Below, in pieces: positions 37,054 to 46,118 of a DNA stretch of 64,000 bases; within the stretch, counting starts at the first letter, position 1, and each line of letters opens with the position of its first letter. The stretch covers positions 528,674 to 592,673 of the forward strand of contig NZ_JAHKPT010000021.1 of assembly GCF_018860635.1 (NCBI RefSeq), given 5' to 3'. The position numbers and the translations under genes were made by a program. The stretch comes from Aliiglaciecola lipolytica (lineage in GTDB: Bacteria > Pseudomonadota > Gammaproteobacteria > Enterobacterales > Alteromonadaceae). Under the pieces are notes generated by a model. The model saw nothing but the letters and a program-made list of their open reading frames with translations, was not told where the DNA came from and ran no database searches.

Positions 37054-40000
37054 TTATTCGATTTTAGCCCAGCCAATTTTTCGTAACATTCGTTTTAACG
37101 CGGCACTTTTTAGGGGTTTAGGTAAAAACATAAGGTCCGCTTTTTGCGCATTTTCTCGCATAATGTCACTGCGATCGGAAGAGTTTAGGATGCCTGGAAT
37201 ATTGTATTGCAGTTTATTCCTAAGACGGTTGGCGATGTCTAACCCTGTTAACTGGTTATCTAAGTGAAAATCTAACAGCATGAGGTCTATGTTTTGCTCT
37301 ATTTTTTCAACATCCTCTAGGCTCTCAACACTGACGACGTTAGCTTCCCAGCTCTCTAATAACTGAACGACAGCCTCGCGAGTTTGCGGATCGTTTTCGG
37401 CCAATAATACGGTTCTACCATGCAAAATCTCGGTTTTTGCCAACCCAGTATCGGTAGATTTAACTCGGCTTTTTCGTTGTTTGCTAAGTGGTAAAGAGAC
37501 AGAAAAGTTACTGCCTCTGCCAATCTGCGATTGCAGTTGAATAGGGTGATTCAGCAGTGACGAAATACGATCGACTATTGTCAGTCCTAACCCTAAGCCT
37601 TGCTGAATATTGGTTTTATCTAACTGTTTAAATTCTTCAAAAATATAACCTTGGTCAGTGCTCGAAATACCTGGTCCGGTGTCCAATACGCACACTTTAA
37701 TCTGGTTTTTGCTGCGACGGCATCCGATCAGAATTTTTCCCGCTTGGGTATATCGGATTGCGTTAGATAATAGGTTTTGAATAATACGCTTAAGTAGTTT
37801 TTTATCTGAAATTACAACAGCGCTGCTGTGCACGTAAATCAAATTCAAGTTTTTTCGTTGCGCGATCAGATTAAAATCGTTGAATAAAGGCGATAAAATA
37901 TCATCAATGGGGAACTCTTGAATATGGGATTCAAGTACCCCAGATTCTAGTTTTGTCATGTCTAAAAGCAGTGAAAGTAGTTCTTCAGCGTTATTGATAG
38001 AGTCATTTAAAGATTGGCTTAATAGTTTTATTTCCGGTTCGTTTGATTTTTGCTGTATTAGTTCACCAAACAAACTTGCCGCATTGAAAGGTTGCATTAA
38101 GTCGTGTCCTGCAGCGGCTAAGAACTTCGTTTTACTTTCATTTGCTCTTTCGGCAAGCAGCTTGGCTTTGGTTAACGCTAGATTGGAATGTTTCAGTTCT
38201 TCAGTGCGCAGATCCACTCGCTTTTCCAATTGCGATTTGGCTAATTCTAATTGCTGTTGAATTTCCATATATTCTGTAATATCGCTGTAGGTGGTAACAA
38301 ATCCACCTCCAGGAAGTGGGCCACCATTGAGTTCAATCACCTGACCATTGGGTTGTTTACGAACATATTTATATATACTGCCTTGTTTAATATATTCGAT
38401 CCTTTTGTCTATTTCCTGCTGCGGATTGTCTAAACTACCAAACAATCCCCGCTGGGCATTAAACGCCAGAATTTTGCGCATTGAGATACCGGCATGTATG
38501 TAACCTTCAGGGTAGTCGAACATTTGTATATATCGTTGATTCCACGCTATCAATTTCAGATCTGGGTCGATAACACTGATACCTTGCTGGATATGCTCAA
38601 CACTGGATTGTAGAATCTCGTGATTAAATTGAAAGGTTTGCGCGGCTTCTTCCACCCATTCGACTAATTCTGTCAGAGGAACTTCATCTTTTTCTGCTAT
38701 GGCTGAAATTAATATTCTTGAACTTGCGCCGCCTATTTTGGCCGCCAACATACTTTCCACCGATTCGACAATATTGATACTGGCATAACTGCTTTGTGCC
38801 GCATCACCTAGTTTATTTTTGATTCCATCAAGTTCATCTTGATTGAGCACATTTTGTGTCAGTGCTAGTAACTTAGACAATTTAATCGGTTGTTTCTGTG
38901 GGAAACTATTCTTAGGACTATTTTGTTGACTCTGTGGGGCAGAGGGGAAAAACCAAGTGATCAGCCCAAAGCAAATGCCATTGGCTAATAAACTAAATAT
39001 AAATCCTCGTCCTAATTCCAAATCTGTTGGCGTAGGATCAAAATAGTAACTTGAGGTAATACTGGGCCAAAGCAACCAATAAAACCAACCTGCAGCGCCA
39101 ACTAAAAGCCCAACATAGGCAGCTAATTTACTCGATTTTTGCCAATAAAGGCTCAGAATCATCATCGGAAATGTTTGCGCCAATAGTGCCATGGCAATTA
39201 TGCCGCTGTTGACCAGCGGGGAGCCTGAACTCACATCTTTATGATAAAAGTAGGAGACGGCTAATACCGAAGCGATAGTTAGCCGTCGAATAAACAAAAT
39301 GATGGCGGGACTTAAATTATTCTGTTTGTGATTAATTAATTTGAATTTGACCCAAGCAGGCGTAATTAGGTTGTTAGAAATCATTATCCCAACAGCTAAG
39401 GTGGCTACGACCACCATACTGGTTGCGGCGGCTAACCCGCCAATAAAACTCACCAATGTTGTAATCGCGCTATTTGAATTCAGTGGCAGTGCCAGCGCAT
39501 AGATATCTGTGGAAATATCTTGTTGATCAAAAATTATGTGGCCTGCTAGGCCGATAGGCATTACAAACAATCCCATCCCCACTAAAAACAATGGGAATAA
39601 CCACCTGGCAGTATTGAGCTCATTTTTTGATTTGTATTCCACAAAGTTCACATGAAATTGCCTCGGCAGACAAAACATCGCGCATATGCCTAATAGAACA
39701 TGACTGACATACACCCAACCCCCTGAGTTGGTATGTAAAACCTGTTGGGCTTCAGTCGATAACTGAGCTTTACCCATTAAGTCGAATACGCCGTTAAATA
39801 ACTCATAACAAACGAAAATTCCAACAAAACTCAGAGCAATAAGTTTCAAAGATGAGGCAAACGCCACGGTTAGCATTAATCCGGGCTTTTTATCGGTTAA
39901 GTCAAACGAGCGAGCCCCTAAAAAAATAGCTAATATGGCAAGCACTATTGCGACATACAATCCCATACTGGTGGAGGATTCATTAGTTAATAGTGTCAAG

Positions 40001-40416
40001 CTGTCAACTACCGAATCGAGCTGCAAAGCCACGTAGGGCACCACACCAATAAAACACAGTAACGACACTGTTGCGGCTAGCAAATTTGCGCTGTTGTATT
40101 GCATACCAATAAAATCGGCAAGTGAACTAATATTATTCCGTTGGCATATTTCTGCTATTTTCCGTAACGTACCAAAACCAAAGAGCATCACTAATATAAT
40201 GCCTAAATAAGTTGGTACAAACGCCCATCCGTATTGTGTTGCTTGGGTTGTTGTACCAAAAAACGCCCATGATGAGCAGTGAACGCCCAAGGCTAAACTA
40301 TAAATTATCGGATGTTGTCGTCCCTGCCGTAAATATTTATCGCCCAAATAACCAACCAAAAACAAGGCGATCAAATACATGAAAATGACAGTCGACATGG
40401 AAACAAGGCTAAACAT
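37054..40416 (-). CDS. Sodium/solute-symporter hybrid histidine kinase (CrbS/CbrA-like)
   Basis: 1120 aa. Residues 1-490 form a sodium:solute symporter (SSS) domain of about 13 membrane helices. A PAS domain (about 600-720, ISVIDPDLKLIAWNQRYIQMF) follows, then HisKA with His771 (AAGHDLMQPFNAA), an ATPase domain with N box LLSNAIRYT (~888), DTGPG (912-916) and GLGLGLT (940-946), and a C-terminal receiver with Asp1049 (LMLLDFHLD). This domain order is that of CrbS and CbrA, kinases that sense small-molecule or acetate status. It is convergent with the PEP-CTERM gene. The receiver may pass phosphate to the LuxR-type regulator at 34461-35102. Confidence 0.94.
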   Translation of the reverse strand: MFSLVSMSTVIFMYLIALFLVGYLGDKYLRQGRQHPIIYSLALGVHCSSWAFFGTTTQATQYGWAFVPTYLGIILVMLFGFGTLRKIAEICQRNNISSLADFIGMQYNSANLLAATVSLLCFIGVVPYVALQLDSVVDSLTLLTNESSTSMGLYVAIVLAILAIFLGARSFDLTDKKPGLMLTVAFASSLKLIALSFVGIFVCYELFNGVFDLMGKAQLSTEAQQVLHTNSGGWVYVSHVLLGICAMFCLPRQFHVNFVEYKSKNELNTARWLFPLFLVGMGLFVMPIGLAGHIIFDQQDISTDIYALALPLNSNSAITTLVSFIGGLAAATSMVVVATLAVGIMISNNLITPAWVKFKLINHKQNNLSPAIILFIRRLTIASVLAVSYFYHKDVSSGSPLVNSGIIAMALLAQTFPMMILSLYWQKSSKLAAYVGLLVGAAGWFYWLLWPSITSSYYFDPTPTDLELGRGFIFSLLANGICFGLITWFFPSAPQSQQNSPKNSFPQKQPIKLSKLLALTQNVLNQDELDGIKNKLGDAAQSSYASINIVESVESMLAAKIGGASSRILISAIAEKDEVPLTELVEWVEEAAQTFQFNHEILQSSVEHIQQGISVIDPDLKLIAWNQRYIQMFDYPEGYIHAGISMRKILAFNAQRGLFGSLDNPQQEIDKRIEYIKQGSIYKYVRKQPNGQVIELNGGPLPGGGFVTTYSDITEYMEIQQQLELAKSQLEKRVDLRTEELKHSNLALTKAKLLAERANESKTKFLAAAGHDLMQPFNAASLFGELIQQKSNEPEIKLLSQSLNDSINNAEELLSLLLDMTKLESGVLESHIQEFPIDDILSPLFNDFNLIAQRKNLNLIYVHSSAVVISDKKLLKRIIQNLLSNAIRYTQAGKILIGCRRSKNQIKVCVLDTGPGISSTDQGYIFEEFKQLDKTNIQQGLGLGLTIVDRISSLLNHPIQLQSQIGRGSNFSVSLPLSKQRKSRVKSTDTGLAKTEILHGRTVLLAENDPQTREAVVQLLESWEANVVSVESLEDVEKIEQNIDLMLLDFHLDNQLTGLDIANRLRNKLQYNIPGILNSSDRSDIMRENAQKADLMFLPKPLKSAALKRMLRKIGWAKIE

Positions 40417-40555
40417 GGATTAGTACATATCCTTTTGCAGCGGCTATTAGTTGAAATTTAATTAGTTTTTTCAGCCAAACTCACTATAAAACCGATTGCT
40501 TTTAATTCCAATTGGAAATGTTTTTTCTATTTCATTAAAAAAACTGGGGTCTTTG

Positions 40556-40585
40556 CCCTTGAAGCCGTTTAAACAAACCCCATTA
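40556..40585 (+). promoter_or_regulatory. Sigma-32 (heat-shock) promoter of grpE
   Basis: -35 CCCTTGAA (40556-40563), 14-bp spacer, -10 CCCCATTA (40578-40585). This is close to the consensus CTTGAA-N13-15-CCCCAT. It lies 58 bp before the grpE start. Confidence 0.88.
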
Positions 40586-40643
40586 ATAACGCAACTCGAA
40601 GTTAATCCGATTAAGTTAAGTGAAAAAGGCGATGGAGTAAGGC

Positions 40644-41261
40644 ATGAGCAAAGAGCAACAGCCAACAGATGATAATCAACAGGAACAACCTGAATTCAAC
40701 CAAGCGGAACAAGCTGAAGTTGAGCAAGCGGCTGAAAATGCCGATGCCGGTGATTCCGAACAAACAATTGCAAAGTTACAAGAAGCATTAGCTAAAGCAG
40801 AAGCGACTGTAAACGAGCAAAGAGATTCGGTTTTGCGCGCTAAAGCTGAAATGGAAAATGCTCGTCGCCGCGCAGAAGGCGAAGTAGAAAAAGCGCGTAA
40901 ATTCGCTTTAGAGCGTTTTGCAGGAGAGCTTTTACCTGTAGCAGACAATTTGGAGCGAGCTATTCAGTTAGCTGATCCGGATAACGAATCGCTTAAACCT
41001 ATGATTGAAGGCGTGGATATCACCCTTAAGTCATTCGTAAGCACAGTAGAAAAATTTGGCTTGAAAGTGATAGATCCGCAGGGTGAACCCTTCAATCCAG
41101 AATTGCATCAGGCAATGTCGATGCAAGAAAATGCAGAGCTACCTCCTAATACGGTGATGGCTGTCATGCAAAAAGGCTATGAAATTAACGGTCGGTTGCT
41201 ACGTCCTGCGATGGTAATGGTTTCTAGAGCCGCTGAAGGTGGCGTTGACATCGAAGCATAA
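40644..41261 (+). CDS. grpE: GrpE nucleotide exchange factor
   Basis: 205 aa. An acidic, Gln/Glu-rich N-terminal tail is followed by a long coiled coil and the C-terminal beta domain with [10 protein letters not shown] and [17 protein letters not shown]. It releases ADP from DnaK. It sits 103 bp upstream of dnaK, has a GGAGTAAGG ribosome site, and is preceded by a near-consensus sigma-32 promoter. Confidence 0.98.
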   Translation: MSKEQQPTDDNQQEQPEFNQAEQAEVEQAAENADAGDSEQTIAKLQEALAKAEATVNEQRDSVLRAKAEMENARRRAEGEVEKARKFALERFAGELLPVADNLERAIQLADPDNESLKPMIEGVDITLKSFVSTVEKFGLKVIDPQGEPFNPELHQAMSMQENAELPPNTVMAVMQKGYEINGRLLRPAMVMVSRAAEGGVDIEA

Positions 41262-41293
41262 GAGTTTTTGTGGAGATTTTTTTACATTTAACA

Positions 41294-41320
41294 TTGAAAA
41301 AAATCAGAATAACCCCACAA
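41294..41320 (+). promoter_or_regulatory. Sigma-32-like promoter of dnaK
   Basis: TTGAA (41294-41298), a 14-bp spacer and CCCCACAA (41313-41320), with one or two departures from consensus. It lies 44 bp before the dnaK start and would allow dnaK heat induction independent of grpE. Confidence 0.65.
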
Positions 41321-41364
41321 ATGATAAGACTTAGTTTTAATAATTTTTTAATGGAGACACGCTA

Positions 41365-43293
41365 ATGGGTAAGATCATTGGTATCGACTTAGGTACAACA
41401 AATTCATGTGTCGCAGTTTTAGAAGGCGACAAAGTTAAAATTCTTGAGAATGCGGAAGGTGATCGCACAACGCCATCTATCATCGCATACAGTAACGACG
41501 GCGAAACTTTGGTAGGCGCACCTGCTAAACGTCAAGCAGTGACTAACCCACAAAACACTTTATACGCAATTAAGCGTCTTATAGGTCGTCGTTGGGAAGA
41601 TAAAGAAGTACAACGTGACATCGACATCATGCCATTTACTATCACTAAAGCTGATAATGGTGATGCATGGGTTGAAGTTAAGGGTGAGAAATTGGCTCCG
41701 CCACAAATCTCAGCTGAAGTACTGAAAAAAATGAAAAAGACAGCAGAAGATTACTTGGGTGAAAAAGTCACCGAAGCGGTTATCACTGTTCCTGCTTATT
41801 TTAATGATTCACAACGTCAAGCAACTAAAGATGCAGGTAAAATTGCCGGTCTAGAAGTTAAACGTATCATCAACGAGCCAACTGCCGCTGCTCTAGCATA
41901 CGGTATGGACAAGAAAAAAGGTGATAACGTCGTTGCTGTTTATGACCTTGGTGGTGGTACTTTCGATATCTCAATCATTGAGATTGATGAAGTTGAAGGC
42001 GAGCACACATTTGAAGTACTAGCGACTAACGGTGATACTCACCTAGGTGGTGAAGATTTCGATAACCGTGTAATCAACTACCTAGTTGACGAATTCAAGA
42101 AAGATCAAGGCGTAGATTTACGTAAAGATCCACTTGCAATGCAACGTCTAAAAGAAGCCGGTGAAAAAGCTAAAATTGAATTATCTTCTGCACAACAAAC
42201 AGAAGTTAACTTGCCATACATCACTGCTGATGCGTCTGGTCCTAAGCACCTTACTATTAAAGTAACGCGTGCTAAGTTAGAGTCATTGGTTGAAGATATG
42301 GTAAAAGCTTCTCTTGAACCAGTGAAGCAGGCTTTGGCCGATGCTGATTTATCCGTTAGCGATATCAACGACATTATTTTAGTTGGTGGTCAGACTCGTA
42401 TGCCACTAGTACAAAAATATGTAACTGAATTCTTCGGTAAAGAGCCGCGTAAAGATGTTAACCCTGATGAAGCTGTTGCCGCAGGTGCTGCGATTCAAGG
42501 TGGTGTTTTAGCCGGTGATGTTACAGATGTATTGTTGCTAGACGTTACACCATTGTCTCTTGGTATCGAAACAATGGGCGGTGTTATGACTGCATTGATT
42601 GAGAAAAACTCTACGATTCCTACTAAGAAATCTCAGACTTTCTCAACTGCAGAAGATAATCAGTCTGCTGTAACTGTACACGTATTACAGGGTGAGCGTA
42701 AGCAAGCGTCTGGCAATAAATCTCTAGGTCAATTTAACCTAGAAGGTATTCGTCCAGCACAACGTGGCGCTCCTCAAATTGAAGTAACTTTCGATATTGA
42801 TGCTGATGGTATTTTACATGTATCTGCCAAAGATAAAGATACCGGTAAAGAGCAGAAAATCACTATCCAAGCTTCTTCTGGTTTGAGTGAATCTGAAGTT
42901 GAAAAAATGGTAGCTGACGCAGAAGCAAATAAAGATGCTGATGCGAAATTTGAAGAAATGGTACAAACACGTAATCAAGCTGATGCAATGATCCACGGTA
43001 CCAAAAAGCAAATTGAAGAAGCCGGTGACGACTTACCAGCGGAAGACAAAGCAACCATCGAAACTGCAATTGAAGCACTTGAAGCAGCTGTTAAGAGTGA
43101 AGACAAAGCGGAAATTGAAGTCAAGACTCAAGAATTGATTCAAGCTTCTGCTAAGTTGATGGAAATTGCTCAAGCTAAAGCTGCTGCTGAAGGCGCTGCT
43201 GCTGGTGCAGAACAACCGCAAACAGAAAATGCGACAGCTGAAGACGATGTTGTTGATGCTGAGTTCGAAGAAGTGAAAGACGATAAGAAATAA
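41365..43293 (+). CDS. dnaK: Chaperone DnaK (Hsp70)
   Basis: 642 aa, full length. Nucleotide-binding domain begins [13 protein letters not shown]; later phosphate and adenosine motifs [13 protein letters not shown] and [10 protein letters not shown]; substrate domain after about residue 390 and a C-terminal lid rich in Ala/Glu ending [15 protein letters not shown] (the conserved EEV(K/D)D tail). Works with DnaJ and GrpE in protein folding and heat-shock control. A GGAG ribosome site precedes the start. Confidence 0.99.
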   Translation: MGKIIGIDLGTTNSCVAVLEGDKVKILENAEGDRTTPSIIAYSNDGETLVGAPAKRQAVTNPQNTLYAIKRLIGRRWEDKEVQRDIDIMPFTITKADNGDAWVEVKGEKLAPPQISAEVLKKMKKTAEDYLGEKVTEAVITVPAYFNDSQRQATKDAGKIAGLEVKRIINEPTAAALAYGMDKKKGDNVVAVYDLGGGTFDISIIEIDEVEGEHTFEVLATNGDTHLGGEDFDNRVINYLVDEFKKDQGVDLRKDPLAMQRLKEAGEKAKIELSSAQQTEVNLPYITADASGPKHLTIKVTRAKLESLVEDMVKASLEPVKQALADADLSVSDINDIILVGGQTRMPLVQKYVTEFFGKEPRKDVNPDEAVAAGAAIQGGVLAGDVTDVLLLDVTPLSLGIETMGGVMTALIEKNSTIPTKKSQTFSTAEDNQSAVTVHVLQGERKQASGNKSLGQFNLEGIRPAQRGAPQIEVTFDIDADGILHVSAKDKDTGKEQKITIQASSGLSESEVEKMVADAEANKDADAKFEEMVQTRNQADAMIHGTKKQIEEAGDDLPAEDKATIETAIEALEAAVKSEDKAEIEVKTQELIQASAKLMEIAQAKAAAEGAAAGAEQPQTENATAEDDVVDAEFEEVKDDKK

Positions 43294-43335
43294 GCGTCTT
43301 AACCTGTCGTAATTGGCAGGTAATTGATAAAAATA

Positions 43336-43364
43336 GGCGCAGAAATAACCTTTCTGCGCCTTTT
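43336..43364 (+). terminator. Intrinsic terminator of dnaK
   Basis: Perfect 10-bp hairpin GGCGCAGAAA/TTTCTGCGCC with a 5-nt loop followed by TTTT, 43 bp after the dnaK stop. It probably limits read-through into dnaJ. Confidence 0.9.
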
Positions 43365-43369
43365 AAGTG

Positions 43370-43415
43370 TTATCCCCTTGTTACTTAATAGCGCGTTTAG
43401 GTGACAAGGGGATAA
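43370..43415 (+). repeat. Long inverted repeat in the dnaK-dnaJ spacer
   Basis: Arms of 15 nt, TTATCCCCTTGTTAC (43370-43384) and GTGACAAGGGGATAA (43401-43415), pair with a single G-U wobble around a 16-nt loop. It begins just after the dnaK terminator and 85 bp before dnaJ. No T run follows, so it is likely a leader structure or operator rather than a terminator. Confidence 0.7.
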
Positions 43416-43499
43416 AGCCCGAATTAACAGGGCATCTAACGTTGCTCAAGTTCAAACACGGTAAATTGTGTTTGTCATCAAAAAGGATAAACAAGCGAT

Positions 43500-44639
43500 A
43501 TGTCGAAGCGAGACTATTATGAAGTGCTTGGTGTTAGCAAAAGTGCTGACGAGCGCGAAATTAAAAAGGCATACAAACGCCTCGCCATGAAATTTCACCC
43601 TGATAGAACCAAGGGTGATAAAGGCATGGAAGAAAAATTTAAAGAGGTGCAAGAGGCCCACGAAATCCTAACCGATTCGCAAAAACGTGCTGCTTATGAT
43701 CAGTATGGTCACGCTGGTGTTGATCCTAACCGAGGTGGCGCTGGCTTCGGTGGCGGCGCTGATTTTGGCGATATTTTTGGTGATGTATTCGGCGATATAT
43801 TTGGTGGCGGCGGCCGTGGAGGGCGTCAGTCAAGAGCGCGTCAAGGTTCCGACTTACGATATAATTTGGAACTTAGCCTTGAAGAAGCGGTTCGCGGTAA
43901 GAGTGTCGAGATAAAAGTACCTACCTTGGTTGCCTGTGAGCCTTGTGATGGCACTGGTGCGAAAAAAGGCACTAAACCAACGACTTGCCCTACCTGTCAT
44001 GGTAATGGACAAGTGCAAATGCGTCAGGGCTTTTTTGCTGTGCAGCAAACCTGTCCTACCTGTTCTGGTCGTGGCCAAATTATTTCCGATCCTTGTCGTG
44101 AATGTCATGGTCATGGTCGCACGGAGAAAACGAAAACCTTATCGGTTAAAGTACCAGCGGGCGTTGATACCGGAGATCGTATTCGTTTAACTGGTGAAGG
44201 TGAAGCGGGAGAAAGCGGTGCACCTCCTGGTGATTTATATGTTCAGGTGCATGTTCGTGAACACAATATCTTTACCAGAGATAGCAATAACCTGTACTGT
44301 GAAGTGCCGCTAAGTTTTACTGTTGCAGCCCTTGGTGGTGACATTGAAGTGCCCACTTTGGATGGCAAGGTTAAGCTGAAAATCACGCCTGAAACTCAAA
44401 CCGGTAAGCTTTTCCGTTTACGTGGTAAAGGGGTGAAGTCGGTACGAAGCGGTAGTGTTGGTGACTTGATGTGCCGCGTAGTTGTGGAAACACCGGTGAA
44501 CCTGAACAGCAAACAAAAAGAATTGTTGCAGGAATTAAATAATTCCATGGGTAAAGGCGACGAAGCAGCTAAATACCGTCCAAAAGAGAAAGGTTTTTTC
44601 GATGGTGTGAAGAAATTCTTCGATGACTTAACCAGTTAA
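43500..44639 (+). CDS. dnaJ: Co-chaperone DnaJ
   Basis: 379 aa. J domain with HPD (33-35), a Gly/Phe-rich region (about 75-110), four zinc-finger repeats ([32 protein letters not shown]) and a C-terminal substrate domain. It stimulates the DnaK ATPase. The 206-bp gap from dnaK, with a terminator and an inverted repeat, suggests separate or attenuated expression. Confidence 0.99.
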   Translation: MSKRDYYEVLGVSKSADEREIKKAYKRLAMKFHPDRTKGDKGMEEKFKEVQEAHEILTDSQKRAAYDQYGHAGVDPNRGGAGFGGGADFGDIFGDVFGDIFGGGGRGGRQSRARQGSDLRYNLELSLEEAVRGKSVEIKVPTLVACEPCDGTGAKKGTKPTTCPTCHGNGQVQMRQGFFAVQQTCPTCSGRGQIISDPCRECHGHGRTEKTKTLSVKVPAGVDTGDRIRLTGEGEAGESGAPPGDLYVQVHVREHNIFTRDSNNLYCEVPLSFTVAALGGDIEVPTLDGKVKLKITPETQTGKLFRLRGKGVKSVRSGSVGDLMCRVVVETPVNLNSKQKELLQELNNSMGKGDEAAKYRPKEKGFFDGVKKFFDDLTS

Positions 44640-44662
44640 TTGAAAAATAAGTGATATGATAA

Positions 44663-44690
44663 AGACGTCATTTTTATGGCGTCTTTTTTT
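44663..44690 (+). terminator. Intrinsic terminator of dnaJ
   Basis: Hairpin AGACGTCAT/ATGGCGTCT (one G-U pair) with a short T loop, followed by seven T, 23 bp after the stop. Confidence 0.9.
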
Positions 44691-44866
44691 ATACCTAAGA
44701 TTTATGCTTTAATTTACGAAGTGGTTACCGATGGTAAGCAGCTTATTTTAAATAAATGTTTAACTAATTAGTTATTGATTTCTAATGATATAACAATGTA
44801 AATTGCTGTTTGTACGTCGAATCTAAGTCTATGAATCCAAAAACTATCCATTTAATCGAGGTCAAT

Positions 44867-45343
44867 ATGAAAAACATTATCGCTCCTGCGATGTTAGGTA
44901 TTACATTGTTAACTGCAAGTTTCGCATCAGTCGCAGTTACGCCAGCTAAATCTGAAAAGCATGCCGGTGATGCAATAGAATATCGTCAAGCTATATTGCA
45001 ATTAGTTAAAAGTAACGTTGGAATTATGGGCGCTATGGCGAAAGGACAAGTTCCTTTGAGTGCTGAAACATTAGAAAAGAATGCAAGCCGCATTGAACAA
45101 TTATCCTTGATGATGGACGATTACTTTTCAGTCGACACAAGTAAGTTCAGTGTTGAAACTGAAGCTTTACCGGCGATTTGGAAAGACTATTCTGACTTCC
45201 AAACTAAAATTACGGCATTAACAGAAGCGGCAAGTAATCTGAAAATGGCCGCAGCAAGTGGCGATGAAGGCCAGCTAAAAGCAAACATTGGCGCAATCTT
45301 TAAATCTTGTAAAGGTTGTCATGATTCTTACAAGGCTGAATAA
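44867..45343 (+). CDS. Cytochrome c' (class II cytochrome c)
   Basis: 158 aa from ATG 44867 (MKNIIAPAMLG) with a GAGG ribosome site; an upstream in-frame TTG gives an implausible extension. Signal peptide to about residue 23, a four-helix-bundle body, and the haem motif C148-K-G-C151-H152 near the C-terminus, the class II arrangement. It is periplasmic and may bind NO or CO or carry electrons. It is convergent with a cytochrome b561 gene, a common partner. Confidence 0.94.
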   Translation: MKNIIAPAMLGITLLTASFASVAVTPAKSEKHAGDAIEYRQAILQLVKSNVGIMGAMAKGQVPLSAETLEKNASRIEQLSLMMDDYFSVDTSKFSVETEALPAIWKDYSDFQTKITALTEAASNLKMAAASGDEGQLKANIGAIFKSCKGCHDSYKAE

Positions 45344-45367
45344 CACCTTGTAAGAAGTCATTTGTAA

Positions 45368-46051
45368 TTAAAAATAATAGTCTACTTCTGGCACTGGTGC
45401 TGCGATAGCAATTAACCAATACAAGAAGGCGGCAATGACAATTGCAAGAATAACCGCTAATAATAATCTAGATGAACCGATACCGTTTTGCGCGGCATCG
45501 GTTTTTTTTCCAGTAATCATAGCCCCGATTAAGGGAATTTTGCGTCCAAATTGATACCAAAGGATGGCCAGGATATGAATCCCAGCTATGCCTAAAATAA
45601 CATTGAATATTTGATGATGTAAACCGTCCAACCAACTCTGTGTATCGCTGCTTACCGCTGACATATAAGGTCCAGAAGCAAGCACATCATCACTTGCAAA
45701 TAAACCTGTGATGGCTTGAGCCCCCACAATTAAGATGACTGCTGGAACGATTAAACCACCCAATGGATTGTGACCAGTGAAATGAGGGTTTTTGGCTTTC
45801 AAAAAAGCTACCAAATACTGCCAGATAGCCTTCGGAGGATAGATGAAATTACTAAATCTTGCGTATTTTGGACCAACTAACCCCCACATTAAACGGAAGA
45901 TAATGAGTCCTAGAGTGAAGTATCCAATATAAAAATGAATATCCATATACTCGCTACCTAATTCAGCCGTTATCCATTGGGATACCAAAGCTAAAACCAA
46001 TAACCAGTGAAAAAGCCTAAGCGGAATATCCCAAATTAATTTCTTTTGCAT
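45368..46051 (-). CDS. Cytochrome b561-type di-haem membrane protein
   Basis: 227 aa from ATG 46051 (MQKKLIWDIPLRLFHW), which has a GGAGA site; the longer frame to 46087 is less likely. Four or five membrane helices with His pairs in LFHWLL, MDIHFYIGYF, GLHHQIFN and GIHILAI that would bind two b haems. Members transfer electrons between the quinone pool and periplasmic cytochromes. It is placed tail to tail with cytochrome c'. Confidence 0.92.
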   Translation of the reverse strand: MQKKLIWDIPLRLFHWLLVLALVSQWITAELGSEYMDIHFYIGYFTLGLIIFRLMWGLVGPKYARFSNFIYPPKAIWQYLVAFLKAKNPHFTGHNPLGGLIVPAVILIVGAQAITGLFASDDVLASGPYMSAVSSDTQSWLDGLHHQIFNVILGIAGIHILAILWYQFGRKIPLIGAMITGKKTDAAQNGIGSSRLLLAVILAIVIAAFLYWLIAIAAPVPEVDYYF

Positions 46052-46118
46052 TTTGATTTTTCTCCAAAGAGGTACCAATATCCTCACATTATCTAAGATC
46101 AGTTATACTCTTTTTATA

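Noticed and set aside
40676-40948. 90-codon minus-strand frame within grpE
   Set aside because: Ser/Ala-rich mirror of the Glu/Ala-rich grpE coding strand; a codon-bias artefact.
44810-44866. Extended start of cytochrome c'
   Set aside because: It begins at TTG, would put charged residues before the signal peptide, and the inner ATG has a GAGG site.
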